A DNA stretch of 64,000 nt from Mycobacterium kubicae (GTDB lineage Bacteria; Actinomycetota; Actinomycetes; Mycobacteriales; Mycobacteriaceae): contig NZ_CP065047.1 in assembly GCF_015689175.1 (NCBI RefSeq), positions 1,736,001-1,800,000 of the forward strand, written 5' to 3'. Position 1 is the stretch's first letter. Each line of letters opens with the position of its first letter. Of the stretch, positions 54,888 to 62,468 are shown one piece after another. The notes beneath the pieces were generated by a model. The model was not told where the DNA came from and did not search any database. It worked only from the letters and a program-made list of their open reading frames with translations. The translations under genes and the position numbers were made by a program.

Positions 54888-56401
54888 GGCCACCTCGCTT
54901 TCATGTCGAGGCGCGTCGTGGACCGCTCGGCGATGCCGGTGATGCGGTCCGCGGCCAGCCGCCCGGAAATGAGCGCGGTGGGCACGCCTACACCAGGCAC
55001 GGTGGACCCGCCGGCCAGCACCGCATTGTCGATACCGCGCACCATGTTGGCCGGACGGAACGGGCCGGTCTGCAGGAAGGTGTGGGCCAGGGCAAAAGGG
55101 CTCCCGGCCGCCATGCCCTGCCGCGCCCAATCTGCCGGAGTCACCACGTCGAGCACCTTCGCGTGATCGCGCAGTCCGGGCATCAGCCGTTCTTGGACGT
55201 GGCCGATCATGTTGTCCACGTACCGGTTTCCGTCGGCGTCCCAGTCGACGCGGCCGCGGTCGAGGTTGGGTGCGGGCGCCAGCACATACAGCAGGTCCCG
55301 TCCGTCGGGTGCCAGGGTTGGATCGCTGGCGGTGGGACGGGTGACCAGCAGCGACGGATCCCGCATGGGCTGCCCGTCGTCGATGATGTCGGTGAACGTC
55401 TGATCCCACGACTCACCGAACAGAATGGTGTGATGGGCAGTATCGGGTGCTGCCGCACAGCCCACATGTGCCACGACCGCTGAAGGCGCGGGCCGCAGCG
55501 GCAACACGCGACGCGGCTTTCGTCCGAGCAGTGCGTAGGTCTGCGGCAATTCGGTGGTCAGCACCACAGCGTCGCAGTCGATGCGCTCACCTTGGTCGGT
55601 GTGCACAGCGCTGACGTGTCCGCCCGAGTGCTCCAGTTCGGTGACGGTGGCGTTGTAGCAGAACCGAACTCCAGCATCGGTGCCCGCGCCGGCCAGGGCG
55701 TCGGGCAGCGCGCGCACACCGCCGCGGGGGAAGACCACGCCGGCAACGGTGTCCATGTAGGCGATGACGGCGTAGACCGCAAGAGCGTCGCGCGGGGCCA
55801 CCCCGGCATAGAGCGACTGAAAGGTGAACACCCGCTGCAAGCGGGAATCGGTGATGTGGCGCTTGACCATCCGGTCCCATTTGCGGAAGCCGCCGATGGC
55901 GGCCAGCCGGGCCAGCGACGGGGTGAGCAGCGACAGCGGTGAATCGAAATTGGCGGCGATGAAACCATCGAATTCGGTGCGATACAACCGCTGTAGCCAG
56001 TGGCGCAGCCGACGGTAACCCGCCGCTTGGTCGGGCCCGGCGAAATCCTCGACGGCCGCGCTCATTCGCTCGGCGTCGGTGTGAACGAGTAACGCACTGC
56101 CATCGGCGAACGCGGCCCGGTAGGCCGGATCCACGGGGAGTAGCTCGAGGCGGTCCGCCCGGGTCTCACCGACGGCCGCGAACACGTCGTCGATGATGTC
56201 GGGCATGGTGATCACCGTCGGGCCGGTGTCGATCCGGTAACCGCCGATGTCCAGGCGCCCGGCCCGCCCGCCCGGCCACGGGTAGCGCTCGACGACCGTG
56301 ACCTCACGTCCCCGGCCGGCCAGATGCAGTGCGGCGGACAGGCCCGCCAGTCCGGCGCCGACGACGACAATCCGATCACTGCGTCCACCGGTGGTACGCA
56401 T
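54884..56401 (-). CDS. crtI: Phytoene desaturase CrtI
   Basis: 505 residues. FAD motif IVVVGAGLAGLSAALHLAG at about 11-29, then VVERYPWPGGRAG and GYRIDTGPTVITMPDI. The C-terminal signature GGSTVPGVGVPTALISGRLA is the bacterial-type desaturase motif. It makes four desaturations from phytoene to lycopene. ATG 56401 is used (19 bases after crtE). It is second gene of the operon and overlaps crtB by four bases. Confidence 0.94.
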   Translation of the reverse strand: MRTTGGRSDRIVVVGAGLAGLSAALHLAGRGREVTVVERYPWPGGRAGRLDIGGYRIDTGPTVITMPDIIDDVFAAVGETRADRLELLPVDPAYRAAFADGSALLVHTDAERMSAAVEDFAGPDQAAGYRRLRHWLQRLYRTEFDGFIAANFDSPLSLLTPSLARLAAIGGFRKWDRMVKRHITDSRLQRVFTFQSLYAGVAPRDALAVYAVIAYMDTVAGVVFPRGGVRALPDALAGAGTDAGVRFCYNATVTELEHSGGHVSAVHTDQGERIDCDAVVLTTELPQTYALLGRKPRRVLPLRPAPSAVVAHVGCAAAPDTAHHTILFGESWDQTFTDIIDDGQPMRDPSLLVTRPTASDPTLAPDGRDLLYVLAPAPNLDRGRVDWDADGNRYVDNMIGHVQERLMPGLRDHAKVLDVVTPADWARQGMAAGSPFALAHTFLQTGPFRPANMVRGIDNAVLAGGSTVPGVGVPTALISGRLAADRITGIAERSTTRLDMKARWP

Positions 56402-56420
56402 GCTCAACTCGGCTCCGCGG

Positions 56421-57713
56421 TCATACGGCGCGCTCCGTGCAGGCGGTCGCCATGCTCGCCAGGGCATCACGAACGGATTCGTCGATCGGCAACTCGCGCA
56501 ACTCTTCTCGCGCAGACGAGACGCGTTCCCGAATCATGTCTTCGACGTGTTGCACCGCCCCGGTCGCTTCGATCAGCGACTTCCAGCGCTCGAGTGCCGC
56601 ATCGTCGAGGTCATCGCTTGCCATCAGGTGCATCAGTTCGCGTCGGGTCGCGGTGTCGGCTCGCTCCTGCGCGGCCACCACGACGCTGGTGGCTTTGCGT
56701 TCACGCAGATCTCCGGCGCACGGCTTGCCGGTCACCGCGGGCGAACCGAAGACGCCGAGGATGTCGTCGCGTAACTGGAAGGCCTCACCGACCGCCGTTC
56801 CGTAACGACCAAGCCCGGCAAGGGTGTGGTTGTCGCAGTAGGCCATCGCCGCGCCGATTTCCAGGGGTCGGCGAACCGTGTAGTTGCCGGACTTGCGCCG
56901 GGCCACGTCGAGGACGGTATCCAAGGACGGCTGGCGGCGAGCGTCGCTGGTCAGGTCGGCGAACTGGCCGATGGCCAACTCGGTACGCATCGCGTCGTAA
57001 CGCGACCACGCCCGCTGCAGGCACTGGGGATCCACCCCGCTCTCCCGCAGCATCTGCTCGGCCCAGATCAAGCAGAGATCCCCCAGCAGGATGGCGCAGG
57101 ACTCGCCGAAGCGCCGGGCGGAACCGGACAACCCCCGCTCGCGGTGCCAGGTCTCGAATTGCAGGTGTGCGGCGGGCCGGCCGCGCCGCTCGGGCGAATC
57201 GTCCATGACGTCGTCTTGCAAGAGCGCGAAGGCGTGCAACAACTCCAGGCTGGCGGCCGCCGAGAGCGCCGCGCGGTCGGGTGGCGCGCCGCACCGCCAC
57301 CCCAGATACATGAAGGTCGACCGCAGGCACTTGCCGCCGGAAATGAACTCCAACAAGATGTCGCCGGCGGCATCGATGCTCGCGCCGTCCAACTCCGCGC
57401 GGCGTCCAGCGACGAACGCGTTCACATCGGCGAGAACCGCCCGTCGCACGTTGGACCGCCATTCGTCGAAGTCGCCGGGGACCGACCACGTGCCGCCGAT
57501 CGGCAACACATCGGGTTGGGGGGTCACTGAAAAAGTACGCACCGTGGCCCCGCACCCCCTCCCGGAAGGCTGGATAGCCGCCGGCTTGAACGCTTCGAAC
57601 ACCGGCCCGTCATACCCTGCAGTTGCGGTGTCAAAACCCCTGACAGGCGCGCGGAACCTCCGTCCGCCCTGGTCCGTGCCGGTGACATCTGGCGCCTCTC
57701 CCTCATTCACCAT
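56421..57713 (-). CDS. crtE: Geranylgeranyl diphosphate synthase
   Basis: 430 residues, with a long N-terminal extension of about 85 residues that is low-complexity and not part of the fold. First aspartate-rich motif LLQDDVMDDSPERRGRPA (about 167-184), GGKCLRS as the IPP-binding Lys-Arg region, second motif LRDDILGVFG, which is DDxxG instead of DDxxD as in many actinobacterial enzymes. It makes GGPP for phytoene synthase. Start ATG 57713; site 3 begins two bases upstream, implying little or no 5' leader. It heads the eight-gene crt operon and is divergent from crtR. Internal start codons could give a shorter protein. Confidence 0.92.
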   Translation of the reverse strand: MVNEGEAPDVTGTDQGGRRFRAPVRGFDTATAGYDGPVFEAFKPAAIQPSGRGCGATVRTFSVTPQPDVLPIGGTWSVPGDFDEWRSNVRRAVLADVNAFVAGRRAELDGASIDAAGDILLEFISGGKCLRSTFMYLGWRCGAPPDRAALSAAASLELLHAFALLQDDVMDDSPERRGRPAAHLQFETWHRERGLSGSARRFGESCAILLGDLCLIWAEQMLRESGVDPQCLQRAWSRYDAMRTELAIGQFADLTSDARRQPSLDTVLDVARRKSGNYTVRRPLEIGAAMAYCDNHTLAGLGRYGTAVGEAFQLRDDILGVFGSPAVTGKPCAGDLRERKATSVVVAAQERADTATRRELMHLMASDDLDDAALERWKSLIEATGAVQHVEDMIRERVSSAREELRELPIDESVRDALASMATACTERAV

Positions 57714-57714
57714 C

Positions 57715-57734
57715 TTAAAAGTTAATTTAGTGAA
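57715..57734. promoter_or_regulatory. TTAA-N3-TTAA-N5-TGAA operator, site 3 (crtE)
   Basis: TTAA at 57715 and 57722 and TGAA at 57731 give offsets 0, 7, 16 with one substitution in the third block. It lies right against the crtE start codon on the minus strand. A protein bound here would block the start of transcription or translation of the crt operon. Confidence 0.72.
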
Positions 57735-57857
57735 CGATCTGGCTGCGCGCTAGCCAGGTGCTGTCACCCATCCGCGCACCGGCGCAGTAGCGGTGGTGTT
57801 TGCGCTGCTCAATCGGCCATCGGGATGGCCCAGGCCGGCTGAGATTAGTTCATCGGC

Positions 57858-57877
57858 TGAATCGTTAAATAACTTAA
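57858..57877. promoter_or_regulatory. TGAA-N3-TTAA-N5-TTAA operator, site 4 (crtR)
   Basis: TGAA at 57858, TTAA at 57865 and 57874, offsets 0, 7, 16 with one substitution in the first block. It ends 11 bases upstream of the crtR ATG, so autoregulation is likely. The 123 bases between sites 3 and 4 contain one GC-rich hairpin-like dyad (GGCCATC/GATGGCC around 57811-57826). Confidence 0.7.
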
Positions 57878-57887
57878 ATGAAGCGTT

Positions 57888-58385
57888 ATGCTGCACACAG
57901 CTATGAAACCCGACGAGCATGCCTCCAGTCGGGACGAACTGGAGTCGCAGATTGCGGCCGATCTACGCGAGCTGTCCACGGAGTCCGACCAGATCGGCCG
58001 CTTGTTCGCGGTGTCACACGACCTGCGGCCCAGCGACTTTCGGGCCTTGCTGCACATCCTGGTCGCTGACACGGCCGGGCGGCCGATGACCTCTGGCGAC
58101 CTCAGTCAACGCATGGGCATGTCCAGCGCGGCGATCACCTACTTGGTGGATCGCATGATCGAGTCCGGTCACATTCGACGGGAGAACCATCCCGCCGATC
58201 GCCGCAAAGTAGTTCTGCGTTACTCCGAGCCAGGACTGTCCACCGCCCGCTCTTTCTTCCAGCCCTTGGGGACGCATACTCACACAGCGCTGACCGAACT
58301 GCCCGATGGTGACCTGGCGGCCGCGCACCGCGTCTTCTGCTCGCTGATTCAGGCGATGCGCGGCTTCAGAACGGAGCTGAGCTGA
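57888..58385 (+). CDS. crtR: CrtR-like MarR-family repressor of the carotenoid operon
   Basis: 165 residues. Winged-helix core: DFRALLHILVADTAGRPMTS, GDLSQRMGMSSAAITYLVDR and SGHIRRENHPADRRKVVLRY. Divergent from crtE, exactly as crtR of Corynebacterium glutamicum, a MarR-type repressor whose DNA binding is relieved by GGPP. By that precedent this protein should sense a prenyl diphosphate. It may bind the four TTAA sites. ATG 57888 is used; ATG 57903 is possible. Paralogue of the MarR at 48027. Confidence 0.92.
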   Translation: MLHTAMKPDEHASSRDELESQIAADLRELSTESDQIGRLFAVSHDLRPSDFRALLHILVADTAGRPMTSGDLSQRMGMSSAAITYLVDRMIESGHIRRENHPADRRKVVLRYSEPGLSTARSFFQPLGTHTHTALTELPDGDLAAAHRVFCSLIQAMRGFRTELS

Positions 58386-58419
58386 ATGCCGCGGCAAGCC
58401 AAGTGACGGGACTGCGGTG

Positions 58420-58914
58420 TTAGCCGACGTCTCGGGCGGTACGGGCCAGGCACGGGCCTTGTCTCGGCTGCCGGAGGCGAGCCAGGCCGGCCAGGAAGTT
58501 ACGGCGGGTGCCTAAGGCGTCTTGCATCATCTGCAGCGCCTCCGGGATGGAGTCGACCACCGTCAGGCCGTGATTGGGCACCAGGCGTAACAGGGGCCGC
58601 AGCGCCGGGCCGGGGATGACGCTGCAGTGCAACCGCGCCCGTTCATGTTCGTGGTTGAGCACCAGCAGCGTCCGAAAACCGTCGACGGCGAGAAAATCCA
58701 GGTGCCGGAAATCCAGGATCAACGGACTCTTTATTCGGGCGAAGCGGCGGATTTCTGCGCCCAGATATTCGGCGTTCGACGCGTCGATCTCGCCGTCGAC
58801 GCGCAACACGGTCGCAATGCTGCGCGCGTAGACGTGCAGTCGCGCGCCGGCGCAGTCGACCACATAGCGGTAGCGAGATTTTTCTTTCGAGTCAGTGCTC
58901 GGCAAAGCATGCAT
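58420..58914 (-). CDS. STAS-domain protein
   Basis: 164 residues from ATG 58914. The middle part has the STAS plan: ATVLRVDGEIDASNAEYLGA, RIKSPLILDFRHLDFLAVDG with the phosphorylatable-Ser position replaced (AVDGFRTL), and HEHERARLHCSVIPGPALRP. Such proteins act as anti-anti-sigma factors by binding RsbW-type kinases. The usual Ser/Thr in the DLSxxxxxDSSG loop is not visible, so phospho-control may be absent. The MEDS-type kinase at 2670 is the only candidate partner seen in the window; linkage is speculative. Convergent with crtR. Confidence 0.78.
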   Translation of the reverse strand: MHALPSTDSKEKSRYRYVVDCAGARLHVYARSIATVLRVDGEIDASNAEYLGAEIRRFARIKSPLILDFRHLDFLAVDGFRTLLVLNHEHERARLHCSVIPGPALRPLLRLVPNHGLTVVDSIPEALQMMQDALGTRRNFLAGLARLRQPRQGPCLARTARDVG

Positions 58915-59341
58915 AGATTGGCGCCCATCGAGTTGGTTGTGAGCGCGAGAGCGACAGCCGTCCAAACCGTCGTTCCGCGACGTGCCAGCTGTTAACTCAA
59001 CCTGGGCAAGATGCTACCTTCGGCCGGCAGGTGCCGCTGGTCGGACCGTCGGATCGCCAGCGCAACCGCAGAAACAAATCCCAAGTCGCACAGGCGTTTC
59101 CGGCCAGCCCCGGCACTAGGATCCGGTGAAGATTTCGCTTTGCGGCCCGACCGCGCGCAAGTGTGTTCGCATACTGGCCAGGCCGAGCCTCGCGGCGTGA
59201 CCACACGTGTACCGGGTGGGCCGTACGACGACTTGAATTGGCCCCCCGACCGCAGTTTGGCCGGAATGCAAGCGGGTAATCGGCGGCGATCGGACGGCAA
59301 GAGCGCCTGAGAATTGTCGGCGACGCTGCTCCGAACGGTGG
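58915..59341. other. 427-base gap with no supported gene
   Basis: Frames in this stretch have no recognisable motif or ribosome site. It should hold promoters for the STAS gene (minus) and the secreted protease-like gene (plus). I saw no repeats, dyads or RNA fold worth naming. Confidence 0.5.
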
Positions 59342-60097
59342 GTGAGGACGGTGCGGCTATTGCAAACGCTACGACGTGATGTGTGTGGTTTCGCAGCCGC
59401 GATTGTGCTCGTGCTCGCGGTGATCAGACCCGCACCGGCCAACGCCGACCCGGGCGTAACGGTATTTCCGGGCATGGAAATTCACCAGGGCAACGCGGCG
59501 TGCGTGGTGGGCTTCGTCGAGCCGCAGATGCGCATAGCGCTGACCAGCGGCCGCTGCGATGTCGACCCGATTGTGACCGACAGCCGTGATCGGGTGATCG
59601 GTGTCGTGTTGCTCGCCCGCACCGACACGCTCACCGGTTCGAACGGTCCCGCCGCGGGCGTGGAATACGAAGTGATCAAGCTGTCGCCCTCGGTCGGTGC
59701 GACACAGCAGCTGCCCATTGGCCGTCCACTGGATGTCACCCCCGCGGTGCATCCGCAGCCGGCGCTACCCGTGTGTCGCTCGGCATCGGTTGGTGCGCAA
59801 TCCTGCGGCCGGATCGGCTCCGCCGGCAACGGCAGGTTTGTGCTGACCGCCATGGCCACCGACAAGGGTTATCTCGGCGGGCCGGTGTATGTGCTCACCG
59901 ACGACAACCGAGCCGTCATCGTCGGCTTGCTCGACGGCTCCCGGGAATCGATGCCCGAGGCGCAATCGTGGCAAGCCGTCATGCAGCAGCTCTATCTCGA
60001 TACGCGCTCACGCACCGCGCCGCAGCCCCCGGTAGAGGTGCGCATGATCAGCCGGCACGGCGGCGTGACGAACCAAGAAAGGAACCCAAGGCCATGA
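59342..60097 (+). CDS. Secreted trypsin-fold pseudoprotease (Rv1815-like)
   Basis: 251 residues with a signal peptide (FAAAIVLVLAVIRPAPANA, cleavage after NADP-like AxA). The mature sequence follows the mycobacterial serine-protease-like Rv1815 family: VTVFPGMEIHQGNAACVVGF, then the His region and the Ser region. In active family members these read TAGHC and GDSGGPVY. Here they read TSGRC (about residue 60) and KGYLGGPVYVL (about 178), so both catalytic His and Ser are missing. Paired Cys (CRSASVGAQSC) support the chymotrypsin-like disulfide. It should be a binding or regulatory protein outside the membrane. GTG 59342 start; stop overlaps the DUF4383 gene. Confidence 0.82.
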   Translation: MRTVRLLQTLRRDVCGFAAAIVLVLAVIRPAPANADPGVTVFPGMEIHQGNAACVVGFVEPQMRIALTSGRCDVDPIVTDSRDRVIGVVLLARTDTLTGSNGPAAGVEYEVIKLSPSVGATQQLPIGRPLDVTPAVHPQPALPVCRSASVGAQSCGRIGSAGNGRFVLTAMATDKGYLGGPVYVLTDDNRAVIVGLLDGSRESMPEAQSWQAVMQQLYLDTRSRTAPQPPVEVRMISRHGGVTNQERNPRP

Positions 60098-60576
60098 CAA
60101 CGAACAACCGACCGGCTCATCCGGTCAGGCAGGCGTCCATTAGCAAAGGGCGCACACCAGTGCAGAGGGCGTCGTTGGTGGTAGGCGCGACATTCTTGAT
60201 CGTGGGCGCGGGTGGTTTCATCCCGGGCCTCACCACGCACTACGACCAGCTCAGCTGGGCCGGGCATCATTCTCAGGCGTTGCTCCTGGGCCTGTTCAAC
60301 GTGTCGATATTGCATAATCTCGTGCACTTGGCCTTCGGTGTGGCGGGGATCGCGCTGGCCCGCACGATCGAGGGGGCGCAGTGGTTCCTGATCGCAGGCG
60401 GCGTCATCTATGTCCTGCTGTGGATCTACGGCATGGCCATGGGCGATCATCACAGTGCCGCCAACTTCATCCCGGTCAACACCGCCGACAACCTGCTGCA
60501 CCTGGGGCTGGGCATCGGCATGCTGGGCCTCGGGCTGTGGCTCGGCGCCCGGCGCCGCGATCTGTATTCCATGTAG
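60094..60576 (+). CDS. DUF4383 membrane protein
   Basis: 160 residues with four helices: ASLVVGATFLIVGAGGFIPG, ALLLGLFNVSILHNLVHLAF, WFLIAGGVIYVLLWIYGMAM and LLHLGLGIGMLGLGLWLGAR. The loop TTHYDQLSWAGHHSQ and the repeated HNLVH / DNLLHLGLG pattern are diagnostic of DUF4383. ATG 60094 overlaps the upstream stop (ATGA). Function unknown. Conserved His in the membrane segments might bind a metal or heme. Confidence 0.85.
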   Translation: MTTNNRPAHPVRQASISKGRTPVQRASLVVGATFLIVGAGGFIPGLTTHYDQLSWAGHHSQALLLGLFNVSILHNLVHLAFGVAGIALARTIEGAQWFLIAGGVIYVLLWIYGMAMGDHHSAANFIPVNTADNLLHLGLGIGMLGLGLWLGARRRDLYSM

Positions 60577-60674
60577 GAACGTCGACAGACCGGGCGGCTG
60601 ACTCATCGATTTCGCGACCGGTGGTCAGCTCGCCCACCTGTTTCCCGGCGCTGATAACGGGAACCCGGCCGGAC

Positions 60675-61355
60675 GTGAACGTTTCCGAACTCGTCGCGTT
60701 GCCGTTTCAGTGGGGGTCCGCCATCCGGGGCCGGCGCTTCTTCCACCCAGCCGGTGTCATCGCGACAGGCTTCATTGAGCGGGTTTCCCCGGAAGGCAAT
60801 GGCTTGCCCATCCCTTCGTCTGACGTGGTCGTCCGAGTGTCGAAAGCCACCGGAACCCCGGGTTCGCTGCCCGACTTCATCGGTCTTGCCATCCGGGTGC
60901 CGTCCGGCCAGGACGACGACAAACCGTGGGACATCCTGCTGGTGTCCGCGGGCTCCGGCGTGCTGACCCGAGCGGTGGCACTGCGACCCGTCACCTCGTG
61001 GACAGGCCAGAACATGACCACGTTGATGCCGTTGAACTACCAGGGGCACAAGTGGTGGCTGCGAGCACGCATCGAAACCGACATCGACGGCTCGGGAGTG
61101 TCGCTGGACGCCGTGCGCGAGCGCATCGAGGGCGGCGGCATCAAAGTCGTCCTCGACCAGGCTTGCGGCAGTGCGGATTTCGACCAGGTGGCGCAGCTGA
61201 CCCTCAACGACTTGGTCGGGCCGTGGCCAGGCAACGACGTGTCGTTTGACCCGGTGCTCAACACCGCCCCAGGAGTGAAGCTGTATCCGGGGTGGTTAGC
61301 CGATCTGCGGGCCAGCGCCTACGCGCGCAGCCGTGACGGCAGAGAGGCCGAATGA
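60675..61355 (+). CDS. Conserved actinobacterial protein of unknown function
   Basis: 226 residues from GTG 60675. Recurrent features: GRRFFHPAGVIATGFIERVS, VVVRVSKATGTPGSLPDFIG, LAIRVPSGQDDDKPWDILLV and DLVGPWPGNDVSFDPVLNTA. The pattern with R-x-x-R-x-F-H-P and a later FDP-x-LNT recalls heme-dependent catalase-like folds, but length is half of a catalase and I cannot support an assignment. Homologues are sometimes labelled phosphodiesterase without evidence. It overlaps the epimerase gene by four bases if that gene starts at 61352. Confidence 0.68.
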   Translation: MNVSELVALPFQWGSAIRGRRFFHPAGVIATGFIERVSPEGNGLPIPSSDVVVRVSKATGTPGSLPDFIGLAIRVPSGQDDDKPWDILLVSAGSGVLTRAVALRPVTSWTGQNMTTLMPLNYQGHKWWLRARIETDIDGSGVSLDAVRERIEGGGIKVVLDQACGSADFDQVAQLTLNDLVGPWPGNDVSFDPVLNTAPGVKLYPGWLADLRASAYARSRDGREAE

Positions 61356-61375
61356 CCCGAGCGGGAGGTAGAGCA

Positions 61376-62455
61376 GTGAGCAAGCGAATCGTCATCACGG
61401 GTGCCAGTGGCAATGTCGGCACGTCTTTATTGCGCAGGCTCACCGAAAACGGCGCCGACTACGACTTGGTCGGCGTCACCCGGCGCCAACCGCCGGCCGA
61501 GGATGTGTACGCCAAAGTGGCTTGGCATCAAGTGGATCTGGCCGACAACAGCGCGGAGACGCAGCTACGCGGCATCTTCGGCGACGCGGACTGTGTCGTT
61601 CACCTGGCGTGGGGCTTTCAGCCGACTCGCAACGCGCGTTATCTGCATGACGTAGGTGTGCGGGGGACGTCGGCGGTGTTGCGCGCGGCCGACAGCGCCA
61701 AAGTGCCGCACCTGGTGCACATGTCGTCGTTGGGCACCTATGCGCCGGGCCGGTACGGGGAGAAGGTCGACGAAACGTGGTCGACGGAAGGCTTGAGCAC
61801 CTCGGTCTACAGCAGGGGAAAGGCCGCTGCGGAACGACTGCTCGACGACTATGAGCGCAGCCATCCCGACGGCGTCGGGATCACCCGGCTGCGACCGGGA
61901 TTGATTCTGCAGCGCAATGCCGCTGCGGGTTTGCGCCGCTATGTGCTGCCCGCCTATATCGATCCGGGCTGGGTGCGCTGGCTGCCGGTGCTTCCGCTGG
62001 ACCGCTCGTTGATCGTGGCGATGGTGCACTCCGACGACGTGGCGGACGCCTGCGCGCGCGCGATCGAACGCCGCGCGCTGGGAGCGTTCAACATCGCCGC
62101 CGAACCGCCGGTGACGCGAGACGACATCGCGAAGATCCTGGGCGCCAAGCCGATTCATGTGCCGGCGGGTCTACTCGGGCCGGTGGTTCAGGCGTCGTGG
62201 CGTGCGCGCCTGCAGCCGATTGACCGCGGCTGGTTCAACATGGCGTTCTCGGCACCGCTGCTCAACACCGACCGCGCCCGAAACGAACTGGGCTGGGCGC
62301 CGCGGTATACATCGCTGGACGCCCTGGCCGAACTGATCGACGGGTTCACCCACGACAAGGGGACGCCGAGTCCGGTCCTCAAACCTCGCTCATTCGTCAC
62401 CGCCATCGTGCGCAATCTGACCCGCGGACCGGTGACTCAACGGCCGGTGCCGTAA
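61376..62455 (+). CDS. NAD-dependent epimerase/dehydratase (extended SDR)
   Basis: 359 residues from GTG 61376, which has GGGAGG at good distance; ATG 61352, overlapping the previous stop, is the alternative. Rossmann motif ITGASGNVGTSLLRRL, DADCVVHLAWGF, VHMSSLGTYAPG, and YSRGKAAAERLL with catalytic YxxxK. The C-terminal LNTDRARNELGWAPRYTSLD is the usual epimerase end. Substrate likely a nucleotide-sugar or a carotenoid/lipid ketone; it is not determined. Convergent with the TIGR01777 gene 13 bases away. Confidence 0.87.
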   Translation: MSKRIVITGASGNVGTSLLRRLTENGADYDLVGVTRRQPPAEDVYAKVAWHQVDLADNSAETQLRGIFGDADCVVHLAWGFQPTRNARYLHDVGVRGTSAVLRAADSAKVPHLVHMSSLGTYAPGRYGEKVDETWSTEGLSTSVYSRGKAAAERLLDDYERSHPDGVGITRLRPGLILQRNAAAGLRRYVLPAYIDPGWVRWLPVLPLDRSLIVAMVHSDDVADACARAIERRALGAFNIAAEPPVTRDDIAKILGAKPIHVPAGLLGPVVQASWRARLQPIDRGWFNMAFSAPLLNTDRARNELGWAPRYTSLDALAELIDGFTHDKGTPSPVLKPRSFVTAIVRNLTRGPVTQRPVP

Positions 62456-62468
62456 CGCTCCCGCCGGT

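Noticed and set aside
53946..55409. Apparent fusion of a basic N-terminal region with phytoene synthase
   Set aside because: The N-terminal part is a shadow of crtI; CrtB starts at 54887 where it overlaps the crtI stop by four bases.
59011..59310. 99-residue frame upstream of the pseudoprotease
   Set aside because: No motif, no ribosome site and a composition that fits non-coding sequence; a similar minus-strand frame covers the same bases.
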